From NCBI GenBank assembly GCA_035561315.1, contig DATMXR010000208.1, forward strand, positions 1 to 15,331: 15,331 nt of DNA. The letters are read 5' to 3'. A model generated the notes under the pieces. That model made no database searches. It saw nothing but the letters and a program-made list of their open reading frames with translations, and was not told where the DNA came from. The position numbers and the translations under genes were made by a program. Origin of the DNA: JAEYLA01 sp035561315 (GTDB taxonomy: Bacteria; Bacillota; Clostridia; Christensenellales; CAG-138). Of this stretch, positions 6,585-12,579 are shown one piece after another. Numbering within the stretch: position 1 is the first letter of the stretch; every line of letters starts with the position of its first letter.

Positions 6585-6693
6585 CCGTGAAACGACCGGT
6601 GAAATAAGCGCCCTTTTGTAACATTGTCACGGTAGAACCGGCCGATAGGGGTTATTATTAATACAACAGAACTTTCAAACGGAGGATGAGACG

Positions 6694-7032
6694 ATGTCTG
6701 GCCTTGTTATTACGCAGGACAATTTTAAAAAAGAGGTGCTGGAGTCCGAAACGCCGGTGCTGGTTGACTTTTGGGCTTCCTGGTGCGGCCCGTGCCGCAT
6801 GCTTTCCCCCTTGGTGGATCAGATCGCGGAGGAAAAGGAGGGGGCGCTCAAGGTCGCTAAAATCAACGTGGACGACGAGCCGCAGCTTGCGGCGGAGTTC
6901 GGCGTGATGAGCATCCCGACGCTGATGCTGTTCCGGGACGGGCGGCCCGTTTCAAAATCCGTCGGCGTCCGCCCCAAGCAGGCGATATTGGGCATGCTTG
7001 AAGAGCGGGACGGCGAGGCGCAGGAAGCATAA
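6694..7032 (+). CDS. trxA: Thioredoxin
   Basis: 112 residues, standard length. The redox site WCGPC is at 30-34, the buried Asp25 in VDFW is present, and cis-Pro75 is in SIPT. It reduces protein disulfides in the cytoplasm using electrons from thioredoxin reductase, which is not encoded in this window. Strong SD GGAGG eight bases before the ATG. The 109-base gap after the Crp/Fnr gene has a TTGTCA and a GTAAC-ATT-GTCAC near-dyad (6618-6630), so trxA may have its own regulated promoter, although I see no well-spaced -10. A bidirectional terminator follows. Confidence 0.96.
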   Translation: MSGLVITQDNFKKEVLESETPVLVDFWASWCGPCRMLSPLVDQIAEEKEGALKVAKINVDDEPQLAAEFGVMSIPTLMLFRDGRPVSKSVGVRPKQAILGMLEERDGEAQEA

Positions 7033-7041
7033 GGAAAAAAC

Positions 7042-7072
7042 CGGATGCATCCCCCCATCACCGGTGCATCCG
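7042..7072. repeat. Hairpin CGGATGCA/TGCATCCG after trxA
   Basis: Perfect 8-bp arms at 7042-7049 and 7065-7072. The left arm also belongs to a self-complementary GGATGCATCC (7043-7052). No T-run follows, so it is not a typical terminator. It starts nine bases after the trxA stop. Confidence 0.5.
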
Positions 7073-7099
7073 AACCGGTTCATAGAATAGCCCCCCAAA

Positions 7100-7142
7100 G
7101 CAAAAAGCCGCCAGGATATGGCGGCTTATGGCGGCTTTTTGC
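7100..7142. terminator. Bidirectional intrinsic terminator with duplicated arm (trxA / mrp)
   Basis: GCAAAAAGCCGCCA (7100-7113) pairs perfectly with TGGCGGCTTTTTGC (7129-7142). The A and T runs make it work from both strands, serving trxA (plus) and mrp (minus). The loop contains a second TGGCGGC (7119-7125), because ATGGCGGCTT is repeated in tandem (7118-7127, 7128-7137). Two alternative stems are therefore possible. Confidence 0.85.
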
Positions 7143-7161
7143 TTTCGGATTGTATTTGGTT

Positions 7162-7209
7162 TTTAGGGCCGTCACGGCCCTAAACGAAGGTCTGGAGGCA
7201 GAGCCTCCA
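7162..7209. repeat. Pair of tight hairpins with 3-base loops
   Basis: TTTAGGGCCG-TCA-CGGCCCTAAA (7162-7184) and TGGAGGC-AGA-GCCTCCA (7193-7209) are perfect hairpins placed side by side between the terminator and the mrp stop. They resemble the hairpin clusters at 9648-9698 and 11513-11655 in architecture, not in exact sequence. Confidence 0.65.
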
Positions 7210-7219
7210 ACGTTCCCCA

Positions 7220-8062
7220 TCATTTCGTCAGCGCGTCGTTGGCAATCACCCGTGCGAGGCCGTCGAGCCAATCCCCGTCGAACAGCTCGATCATGCCGGT
7301 ATCGCAGGCCGCCGCAAGCTTTGGGTCTATGGGCAGGCGCGCGGTATGGGGGATGCCGTGCTTTTTTGCAAGCGCCTCCATGCGGCTTTCCCCGAACACG
7401 GGAATTTCGCGTCCGCAGTCCGGACACTTTACGTAACTCATATTTTCCACCAGGGCCAGCACGGGCACAGACATCATATGCGCCATGTTGGCGGCTTTCT
7501 CCACGATCATGCCCACCAGCTGCTGCGGCGAGGCCACGATGACGATGCCGTCCACCGGTATGGCCTGGAACACGGTAAGCGGTACGTCGCCGGTTCCAGG
7601 CGGCATGTCTATGAACATCACGTCCGCATCCCCCCAGACGACGTCCGTCCAGAACTGCTTGACGGTGCCCGCTATGATGGGCCCGCGCCATACGACGGGG
7701 TCGGTCTCGTTGGGAAGCAAAAGGTTCACGGACATGGCGCGTATGCCTGTCTTTGTGACGGCGGGGTACATGCCTTCCTCGCTCGCGGCCGCCTTTTCAT
7801 GCAGCCCGAATACCTGGGGGATGGAAGGGCCCGTGATGTCCGCGTCCAGTATCGCGGTCTTTAACCCCGCGCGCTGCGTCAAAACGGCGAGCAGGGAGGT
7901 GACAAGGGATTTCCCCACGCCGCCCTTTCCGCTCACCACGCCTATGATGTGGCGGATATGGCTCAATTCGTGCGGCTTTTCCCGGAATTCGGCAAAGGAT
8001 TTTGTGCGGTCGCCGCAGTCCTTGCTGCAGCCGGAGCAATCCTGTGTGCAGTTGCTGCTCAT
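7220..8062 (-). CDS. mrp: Mrp/NBP35 family ATP-binding Fe-S cluster carrier
   Basis: 280 residues. The N-terminus has a cysteine cluster at Cys5, Cys9, Cys12 and Cys16 (CTQDCSGCSKDC), like the NBP35-type ferredoxin-like extension. A deviant Walker A follows, GKGGVGKS (45-52). DADITGPSIPQVFG, FIDMPPGTGD and the C-terminal CPDC (in VKCPDCGREIPVFGES), the bridging-cluster site, are all present. The family holds and hands over Fe-S clusters in an ATP-dependent way as homodimers in the cytoplasm. An in-frame ATG at 8089 exists, but AAGGAGG sits seven bases before the ATG at 8062, which I chose. Strong promoter at 8138-8165. Monocistronic. Confidence 0.94.
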   Translation of the reverse strand: MSSNCTQDCSGCSKDCGDRTKSFAEFREKPHELSHIRHIIGVVSGKGGVGKSLVTSLLAVLTQRAGLKTAILDADITGPSIPQVFGLHEKAAASEEGMYPAVTKTGIRAMSVNLLLPNETDPVVWRGPIIAGTVKQFWTDVVWGDADVMFIDMPPGTGDVPLTVFQAIPVDGIVIVASPQQLVGMIVEKAANMAHMMSVPVLALVENMSYVKCPDCGREIPVFGESRMEALAKKHGIPHTARLPIDPKLAAACDTGMIELFDGDWLDGLARVIANDALTK

Positions 8063-8137
8063 AAAGAGGCCTCCTTTTTCGGTCGGCATGCGTCATACCA
8101 TTCTATGTCGGCGCCGGAAAGGCGCGCATGTAACCCC

Positions 8138-8165
8138 ACTTTAGCATGTTTTTTTATCCTGTCAA
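8138..8165 (-). promoter_or_regulatory. Promoter of mrp
   Basis: On the minus strand, TTGACA (8165-8160), a 16-base spacer and TAAAGT (8143-8138), about 75 bases before the ATG. The consensus -35 makes this one of the strongest promoters in the window. Confidence 0.7.
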
Positions 8166-8205
8166 CCATACGGGCTGGGATAGGCCTGAAACGGGCCGGG
8201 GCGCG

Positions 8206-8225
8206 GAACGCCGCGGGCGGCGTTC
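8206..8225. repeat. Hairpin GAACGCCG-CGGG-CGGCGTTC
   Basis: Perfect 8-bp stem with a four-base loop in the mrp-galE gap. No T-run follows. Role unknown. Confidence 0.55.
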
Positions 8226-8298
8226 TCTGCAACCCTTGCCGGAGACGCTGCGGCTGGCGGCAGGCATGCGGATTGTCTTTGCGCTGCGTTCCCCAATT

Positions 8299-8372
8299 CG
8301 TAGGGGGCGATGCCCACATCGCCCCGTTTTCAGGTGGTTTGCCTCAGGCCGGTGTGGGCATTGACCCCTACG
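8299..8372. repeat. Imperfect inverted repeat, 20-base arms (dispersed-repeat-like)
   Basis: CGTAGGGGGCGATGCCCACA (8299-8318) against TGTGGGCATTGACCCCTACG (8353-8372) pairs at 18 of 20 positions. The left arm also closes on itself as GGGGCGATG-CCCA-CATCGCCCC (8304-8325). Short palindromic elements beginning CGTAGGGG and ending CCCCTACG are, from memory, scattered between genes in many gut Clostridia. I infer a miniature repeat element, without being able to count copies here. Confidence 0.6.
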
Positions 8373-8417
8373 GTTTGCTTTCTTCAGGCTGTTACGGGAA
8401 TGCGGCATGATTTTTTA

Positions 8418-8446
8418 TTGCGCATCCCGGCAAGAGCAGGTAAACT
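8418..8446 (+). promoter_or_regulatory. Candidate galE promoter
   Basis: TTGCGC (8418-8423), 17-base spacer, TAAACT (8441-8446), 35 bases before the galE ATG. Moderate match only. Confidence 0.45.
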
Positions 8447-8481
8447 TTGTGTTGAACAATAAAAAACCGGCGGGAGGAAAC

Positions 8482-9501
8482 ATGAGGGCGGAAGGAAAAA
8501 TACTGGTCACGGGCGGCGCGGGCTATATCGGCAGCCATACGGCGGTCGCGCTGCTGCAGGCGGGCTATGACATTGCAATACTGGATGATTTCCACAACGC
8601 CAAGCCCGAGGCGCTCGAGCGCATCCGCCTGCTAAGTGGGCGGGAGTTCGCCTTTTATGAGGCGGATATCCGGGACGCTCCTGCTCTTCACAGGATGTTT
8701 TCCCAGGAGCGCATATCGGCGGTCGTCCATTTCGCAGGGTGGAAGGCGGTGGGCGAATCCGTAAAAAAACCGCTCGAATACTACGAAAACAACGTCTGCG
8801 GCACGATCGCGCTTTTGCAAGCCATGCGGGAAGCGAATTGCAAAAAAATGGTGTTTTCCTCCTCCGCCACCGTATACGGCGCGAACAACCCCGTTCCGTA
8901 CCGGGAGGACTGCCCCACGTCCGCCATCAACCCGTACGGCAGCACCAAGGTGATGATCGAGCGGATACTGGAGGACCTCTGCGCTTCGGACGCGGAGTGG
9001 AGCGTGGCGAATTTGCGGTACTTCAATCCCATCGGCGCGCATGAAAGCGGCGTGTTGGGCGAAGAACCCAACGATACGCCCAACAACCTGTTCCCGTACA
9101 TCCTGCAGGTGGCGGCGGGGAGGCTTAAAAAGCTCAGCGTGTTCGGGAACGATTATGATACGCCGGACGGCACGGGCGTGCGGGATTATATCCATGTGAT
9201 GGATCTGGCGGAGGGGCATATCGCGGCGCTCAGGCACGTATTGCGATCCTCCGGCGTGCAGGCGGTGAACCTGGGGACCGGCAGCGGCACAAGCGTGCTG
9301 GAGCTTGTCCGCGCGTTCGAGCGGGCGAGCGGGAGGGAGATACCGTACGAAATCGCGGGCAGGCGGCCGGGCGACGTCGCCTCCTGTTACGCGGATACGG
9401 AAAAGGCGGAGCGGCTTTATGGCTGGAAGGCCAAAAGGGACATCGGCCGGATGTGCGAGGACGGCTGGCGCTACGCCAAGCTGCGCTACGGCATCGAATA
9501 A
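8482..9501 (+). CDS. galE: UDP-glucose 4-epimerase
   Basis: 339 residues, the usual GalE length. The NAD-binding Rossmann motif is GGAGYIG at 11-17, the catalytic Ser region is SSSATVYG, and YxxxK is Tyr152-Lys156 (in NPYGSTK). RYFNPIGAH, RDYIHVMDLAEGHI and the C-terminal GRRPGDVASCYAD are all family features. It interconverts UDP-glucose and UDP-galactose (and possibly the N-acetyl forms) for galactose use and for cell-surface sugars. The reading frame is open further upstream (from 8407), but GGGAGG just before the ATG at 8482 fixes the start. Transcribed alone or ahead of nagA, with terminator-like hairpins between them. Confidence 0.96.
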   Translation: MRAEGKILVTGGAGYIGSHTAVALLQAGYDIAILDDFHNAKPEALERIRLLSGREFAFYEADIRDAPALHRMFSQERISAVVHFAGWKAVGESVKKPLEYYENNVCGTIALLQAMREANCKKMVFSSSATVYGANNPVPYREDCPTSAINPYGSTKVMIERILEDLCASDAEWSVANLRYFNPIGAHESGVLGEEPNDTPNNLFPYILQVAAGRLKKLSVFGNDYDTPDGTGVRDYIHVMDLAEGHIAALRHVLRSSGVQAVNLGTGSGTSVLELVRAFERASGREIPYEIAGRRPGDVASCYADTEKAERLYGWKAKRDIGRMCEDGWRYAKLRYGIE

Positions 9502-9533
9502 GCGTTGCCATCCGTTGGCGTTTTATGACTGGG

Positions 9534-9589
9534 GCTGTTGCACGAACGCATACGCTGCATGAATATTCAAATGCGTTTCGTGCGACAGC
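9534..9589. repeat. Imperfect inverted repeat GCTGTTGCACGAACGCAT... after galE
   Basis: Arms 9534-9551 and 9571-9589 pair almost fully, with one inserted T and one mismatch, around a 19-base AT-rich loop. The outer ends (GGGGCTGTTGCACGAA, TTCGTGCGACAGC) recall the ends of clostridial insertion sequences and their miniature relatives. No transposase is present. It could be a relic, a miniature element, or a stabilising hairpin at the galE 3' end. Confidence 0.55.
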
Positions 9590-9611
9590 GGGTCCGGTGC
9601 CCCAAAAGGCA

Positions 9612-9636
9612 AAAAAGGCGCCAGTGACGCCTTTTT
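9612..9636 (+). terminator. Intrinsic terminator after galE
   Basis: AAAAAGGCG (9612-9620), loop of seven, CGCCTTTTT (9628-9636), ending in a T-run. Symmetric, so it could act on both strands. It lies about 110 bases after the galE stop, beyond the inverted repeat. Confidence 0.75.
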
Positions 9637-9647
9637 AGAACCCCGGG

Positions 9648-9698
9648 GTTTCGCCGTAGGCGAAACATCCTTGCATTAAGCATTGAAAATGCTTAATG
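9648..9698. repeat. Two tight hairpins with 3-base loops before nagA
   Basis: GTTTCGCC-GTA-GGCGAAAC (9648-9666) and CATTAAGCATT-GAA-AATGCTTAATG (9674-9698) are perfect hairpins in tandem. The GTA loop closed by GAAAC/GTTTC pairs also occurs at 11600-11618, in inverted orientation. Architecture as at 7162-7209. Confidence 0.65.
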
Positions 9699-9709
9699 TG
9701 CCGTCCCTG

Positions 9710-9739
9710 TTTCATACGGGCCTTTTCGGATGATACAAT
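9710..9739 (+). promoter_or_regulatory. Candidate nagA promoter
   Basis: TTTCAT (9710-9715), 18-base spacer, TACAAT (9734-9739), about 28 bases before the ATG. The -10 is good, the -35 weak. Confidence 0.4.
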
Positions 9740-9767
9740 AAACAGAAACAAAACGGGGGACAAGGCT

Positions 9768-10883
9768 ATGCTCATCAAGAACGCGCGGGTGTTCCTGCCC
9801 GACGGGACGTTTCAAAAAACGGACGTGCGCTTTGGCGCGCGTATCATGGAAACCGGCCCGCTCCCGGGTGAAGGCGTGGACGCGGAAGGGCTGTATCTGA
9901 TCCCGGGGTTGATCGACCTGCATACCCACGGGGCCATGGGGGAGGATGTATCCGACGGCAGCGAAAAGGCGCTTACAAAAATGGCGGCGTTCTGCGCAGA
10001 TAACGGCGTCACCTCGTTTCTGCCCACCACCATGACGCTGGACGAAGAGACGCTTCTAAGCGCCATGCGGACCATACGGGGCTACAAAAACGAACACGGC
10101 GCAAGAATGATCGGCGTGCGGCTGGAAGGGCCCTTTTTGAGCGCCAAGCGCAAGGGCGCGCAGGCGGCGGAATTCCTGCACGCGCCGGATATCGCGCTGC
10201 TTCGGCGGCTGCAGGAGGCCTCCGGCTCCCTGGTGCGCATCGTGGATATCGCCCCGGAATTGCCGGGCGCGATGGAATTTATAAAGGAGGCTTCTTCGCT
10301 CTGCCGCGTTTCGCTCGCGCACAGCGCCGCGGACTACGACACGGCGGCGGAGGCGTTCCATAACGGGGCCACGGAGGTCACGCACCTGTTCAACGCCATG
10401 GAGCCGTTCTTGCACCGCGCGCCGGGCATCGTGGGCGCCGCGGCGGATGCAGACGCGTATGTGGAGGTCATTGCGGACGGCATACACCTGCACCCGGCCA
10501 TGGTGCGCGCGGTGTTTAAGCTCTTTGACCGCGTCTGCCTCATCAGCGATTCCATGCGCGGCGCGGGCCTGCCGGACGGGGACTATTCCCTGGGCGGCCA
10601 GGCCGTGACCGTGAAGGCGGGCAAGTGCACGCTTTCGGACGGCACCATCGCGGGCTCGGGCATCCACCTGATGACGGGGCTCAGGCGGTCGGCCGAATTC
10701 AGAATTCCTTTGGAACGGGCGGTCGCCGCGGCGACCGTGATCCCCGCCCGGGCGGTCAACATGGAAAAAGAGATCGGCGTCATAGCCCCCGGCGCGCGCG
10801 CGGACCTGGTGCTGCTGGATAGCTCGCTTGGCATCCGCGCCGTCTATGTCGGCGGCACGGAATGGAAGACACAGGAAAAGTAA
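9768..10883 (+). CDS. nagA: N-acetylglucosamine-6-phosphate deacetylase
   Basis: 371 residues of the amidohydrolase superfamily. The metal and active-site residues expected of NagA are visible: HTHG at His52/His54, Glu120 in LEGPFLS, His185 in LAHSAADYD, His206 in THLFNAM and Asp261 in ISDSM. GADLVLLD-type ending (GARADLVLLDSS) is near the C-terminus. It removes the acetyl group from GlcNAc-6-phosphate to give glucosamine-6-phosphate, in amino-sugar catabolism and wall recycling. The catalytic loop reads SDSM where SDAM is more usual. The frame is open upstream to 9696, but the ATG at 9768 follows a GGGGGA/AAGG SD. No nagB lies in the window. Confidence 0.95.
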   Translation: MLIKNARVFLPDGTFQKTDVRFGARIMETGPLPGEGVDAEGLYLIPGLIDLHTHGAMGEDVSDGSEKALTKMAAFCADNGVTSFLPTTMTLDEETLLSAMRTIRGYKNEHGARMIGVRLEGPFLSAKRKGAQAAEFLHAPDIALLRRLQEASGSLVRIVDIAPELPGAMEFIKEASSLCRVSLAHSAADYDTAAEAFHNGATEVTHLFNAMEPFLHRAPGIVGAAADADAYVEVIADGIHLHPAMVRAVFKLFDRVCLISDSMRGAGLPDGDYSLGGQAVTVKAGKCTLSDGTIAGSGIHLMTGLRRSAEFRIPLERAVAAATVIPARAVNMEKEIGVIAPGARADLVLLDSSLGIRAVYVGGTEWKTQEK

Positions 10884-10913
10884 AATTGGGCAGCCTATGC
10901 ATAAAATTCCCAT

Positions 10914-10947
10914 CCCTCCCGCATGCTGAATGCCGGAGGGATTTTTT
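10914..10947 (+). terminator. nagA terminator that also carries the next gene's SD
   Basis: CCCTCCCGCAT (10914-10924), loop GCTGA, ATGCCGGAGGG (10930-10940), one mismatch in 11 bp, then T6 (10942-10947). The 3' arm contains GGAGGG, seven bases before the ATG at 10948. A folded hairpin would both end nagA transcripts and hide this SD. Confidence 0.8.
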
Positions 10948-11337
10948 ATGCCGCTTCTTTATCCCGCGGTGTTTGTGTTCGGGGGTGTATGCTACCTTTC
11001 CATAGAGCTTCTCTGGCGGAAACGCACGCACTGGAGCATGGGGATACTTGGCGGCGCCGCTTTCCTGCTGCTGTTTGTGGTATTCGCCCGCATCGGGCCG
11101 GAGCAAATGCTGCTCAAAGGCCTCATAGGGACCGTGCTCATTACGTGCCTCGAGTTTTTGGGCGGGGCGGTGGTGAACGTGGGGCTCAAATGGAACGTGT
11201 GGGATTATTCCGCGCTGCCCCTCAATCTTTACGGCCAGGTCTGCCTGCTGTTTAGCGGCTTCTGGTTTCTTTTGAGCATGCTTGCCGCGCTCATCGTACA
11301 GGCCATCGTGCAGTTTTCCGGCTATTCCGGTTTATAA
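10948..11337 (+). CDS. Small membrane protein, PF06541-type 'putative ABC transporter permease'
   Basis: 129 residues with about four membrane helices. The conserved family signature is clear: GTVLITCLEFLGGAVVN, then WDYSALPLNLYGQVCLLFS and a following FWFLLSM. Proteins of this family (often labelled ABC_trans_CmpB) are widespread in Clostridia, and despite the name their function is not established; there is no ATPase next to it. The start could be the ATG at 10930 (MPEGFF...), but the ATG at 10948 has GGAGGG correctly spaced. That SD is inside the nagA terminator hairpin, so expression probably depends on readthrough or on unfolding of the hairpin. Confidence 0.85.
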   Translation: MPLLYPAVFVFGGVCYLSIELLWRKRTHWSMGILGGAAFLLLFVVFARIGPEQMLLKGLIGTVLITCLEFLGGAVVNVGLKWNVWDYSALPLNLYGQVCLLFSGFWFLLSMLAALIVQAIVQFSGYSGL

Positions 11338-11685
11338 ACACTCAATCCTCACCGCGGTTTGTAAACAAATCTTTCATACCGGCACACCCGCCCGCTTTCT
11401 GGTATACTCATAAGAGGTTATACTCAAGTGGACTCACTAGATTTTGCCGTAAAGCAAAAATATGAGTGTGTTAAAAAAGGCATCTACATACATTTTGTAT
11501 TTTTACAAGGTATCGCCGCCTGCGGGCGGCGACGGGAGATTTATTGCGGAGGGCTTCGCCCCCCGCGCCCCCGTATAGACGGTCTTAAGGGAGGGGCGCG
11601 GGGAAACGTAGTTTCCCCACAGTAAAGAAATAAGCGTCGGCGCTTGAAGCGCCGAGACCTTTTGATTCGGAAAGGCGGAACATGT
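11338..11685. other. Intergenic region with hairpin array before the YdcF gene
   Basis: 348 bases. The first part has TATACT boxes (11403-11408, 11419-11424), without a good -35 for either. An ATG at 11462 opens 38 codons (MSVLKKASTYILYFYKV...) with no SD, so I do not call it. From 11513 to 11655 the sequence is almost entirely hairpins. A promoter for the downstream gene is expected here but not resolved. Confidence 0.6.
11513..11655. repeat. Array of consecutive perfect hairpins
   Basis: In order: TCGCCGCC-TGCG-GGCGGCGA (11513-11532); CCCCGCGCCCC/GGGGCGCGGGG (11561-11571 with 11593-11603); GGGGAAAC-GTA-GTTTCCCC (11600-11618); TCGGCGCTT-G-AAGCGCCGA (11637-11655). A small GGGC-TTC-GCCC also forms around 11551-11560. 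Such density of palindromes in 143 bases points to a mobile or dispersed palindromic element, or to a structured leader of the YdcF mRNA. Confidence 0.7.
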
Positions 11686-12432
11686 ATGCGGGCAGTGCTT
11701 TTTATACTCGGCGCGCTTGGTATCCTGGATACCATACTCGTAAGCTTCCTCAGCACCATGAATTTAGGCGTGGCCCTGCCCGCCATATTGGGGCTGCCCT
11801 TGGTTGCGTTCGGCGTATTCCTGCCGCGGCTGCAAAATGCGGGGAAGGCGGGGCACGCCGTAACAATCGTGCTTGCCTGCGGATACCTGCTGCTTATCCT
11901 GCTGTTTGCCGTGACGTGGGTCGTCATCGACCGGGAAGCAAATAAGAAGGTCTATTCCGGGGCCGACGCCGTGATCGTGCTGGGCGCGGGCCTGCGGGGG
12001 GATACGCCCACGCTCGTGCTGAGGAACCGCATGGATACCGCGATCGCGTATTTGGAGGAGCATCCGGACGCAGTCGCCATACTCTCGGGCGGCAAGGGGG
12101 ACAACGAGCATATCAGCGAGGCGGAGGCCATGGCGCGCTATTTTGAGGCGCGGGGCATTCCCGCTTCCCGCTGCATCAAGGAGGGGGCCTCCACCAGCAC
12201 GGAGGAGAATTTTTTGTATTCCAACCGGATCATCAAAGGGCGCTTTGGCGAAAACGCGGAGCTCGCGTTCGTCACAACGGATTTTCATATATTCCGCGCC
12301 TCCCGCGTCGCCGCCCGGCAGGGCATAAAAGCGCAGGGGATCGCCGCCCCGGACGTCTGGTATCTTTCCCTCAACAACCACCTGCGCGAATGTGCGGCGG
12401 TCTGGGCCTACGCGCTTCTGGGGAGGCTATAA
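11686..12432 (+). CDS. YdcF/DUF218 family membrane protein
   Basis: 248 residues. Two or three membrane helices occupy about residues 1-80 (LFILGALGILDTILVSFL; LLLILLFAVTWVVI). The DUF218 domain then follows, beginning GADAVIVLGAGLRGDTPTLV, with AILSGGKGDNEHISEAEAMA, EGASTSTEENF and FVTTDFHIFRA as its signature motifs. The family includes E. coli YdcF, SanA and ElyC, implicated in envelope integrity and undecaprenyl-carrier lipid metabolism; the reaction is not known. The ATG at 11686 follows an AAGGCGG SD. An in-frame TTG at 11644 lies inside a hairpin and is unlikely. Single gene, no clear terminator after it. Confidence 0.88.
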   Translation: MRAVLFILGALGILDTILVSFLSTMNLGVALPAILGLPLVAFGVFLPRLQNAGKAGHAVTIVLACGYLLLILLFAVTWVVIDREANKKVYSGADAVIVLGAGLRGDTPTLVLRNRMDTAIAYLEEHPDAVAILSGGKGDNEHISEAEAMARYFEARGIPASRCIKEGASTSTEENFLYSNRIIKGRFGENAELAFVTTDFHIFRASRVAARQGIKAQGIAAPDVWYLSLNNHLRECAAVWAYALLGRL

Positions 12433-12510
12433 AGGCCAAAACGGGGACAATCGCATACAGTTTTAACAAGAAACACGGGGAAGCCGGATAAATTACTGCG
12501 CAATATTCAT

Positions 12511-12539
12511 TCTGTTTTGTCCATCCATCTCATATATAT
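12511..12539 (+). promoter_or_regulatory. Possible sporulation-type promoter for spoIVA
   Basis: CATATATAT (12531-12539) resembles the -10 of the mother-cell sigma-E promoters that drive spoIVA in Bacillus. An ATATT (12503-12507) lies too far upstream for normal spacing, so the -35 is unresolved. Tentative. Confidence 0.3.
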
Positions 12540-12579
12540 CTAGTGTTTTAGTCTGATGTCATGAGAAGGAGGCCCCGGT

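Larger units (their letters stand above)
8063..8481. other. Intergenic region between mrp and galE
   Basis: 419 bases between divergent genes. It holds the mrp promoter (8138-8165), a hairpin (8206-8225), a long imperfect inverted repeat (8299-8372) and a candidate galE promoter (8418-8446). GGCCTGA (8183-8189) and TCAGGCC (8344-8350) can also pair, enclosing most of the region. No convincing gene. Confidence 0.7.

Noticed and set aside
6618..6658. A sigma-A promoter for trxA from TTGTCA (6624) to TATTAT (6653)
   Set aside because: The gap between the boxes is 23 bases, too long for a normal promoter.
7045..7542. Long open frame on the plus strand opposite mrp
   Set aside because: It overlaps a clearly coding minus-strand gene in full, has low-complexity composition and no SD; it is a shadow of GC-rich coding sequence.
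10056..10913. 285-codon open frame on the minus strand opposite nagA
   Set aside because: Arg/His/Ala-rich shadow of a gene with all NagA active-site residues.
11462..11578. 38-codon frame starting MSVLKKAST before the YdcF gene
   Set aside because: No SD, and its second half is made of the palindromic repeats, so coding is unlikely.
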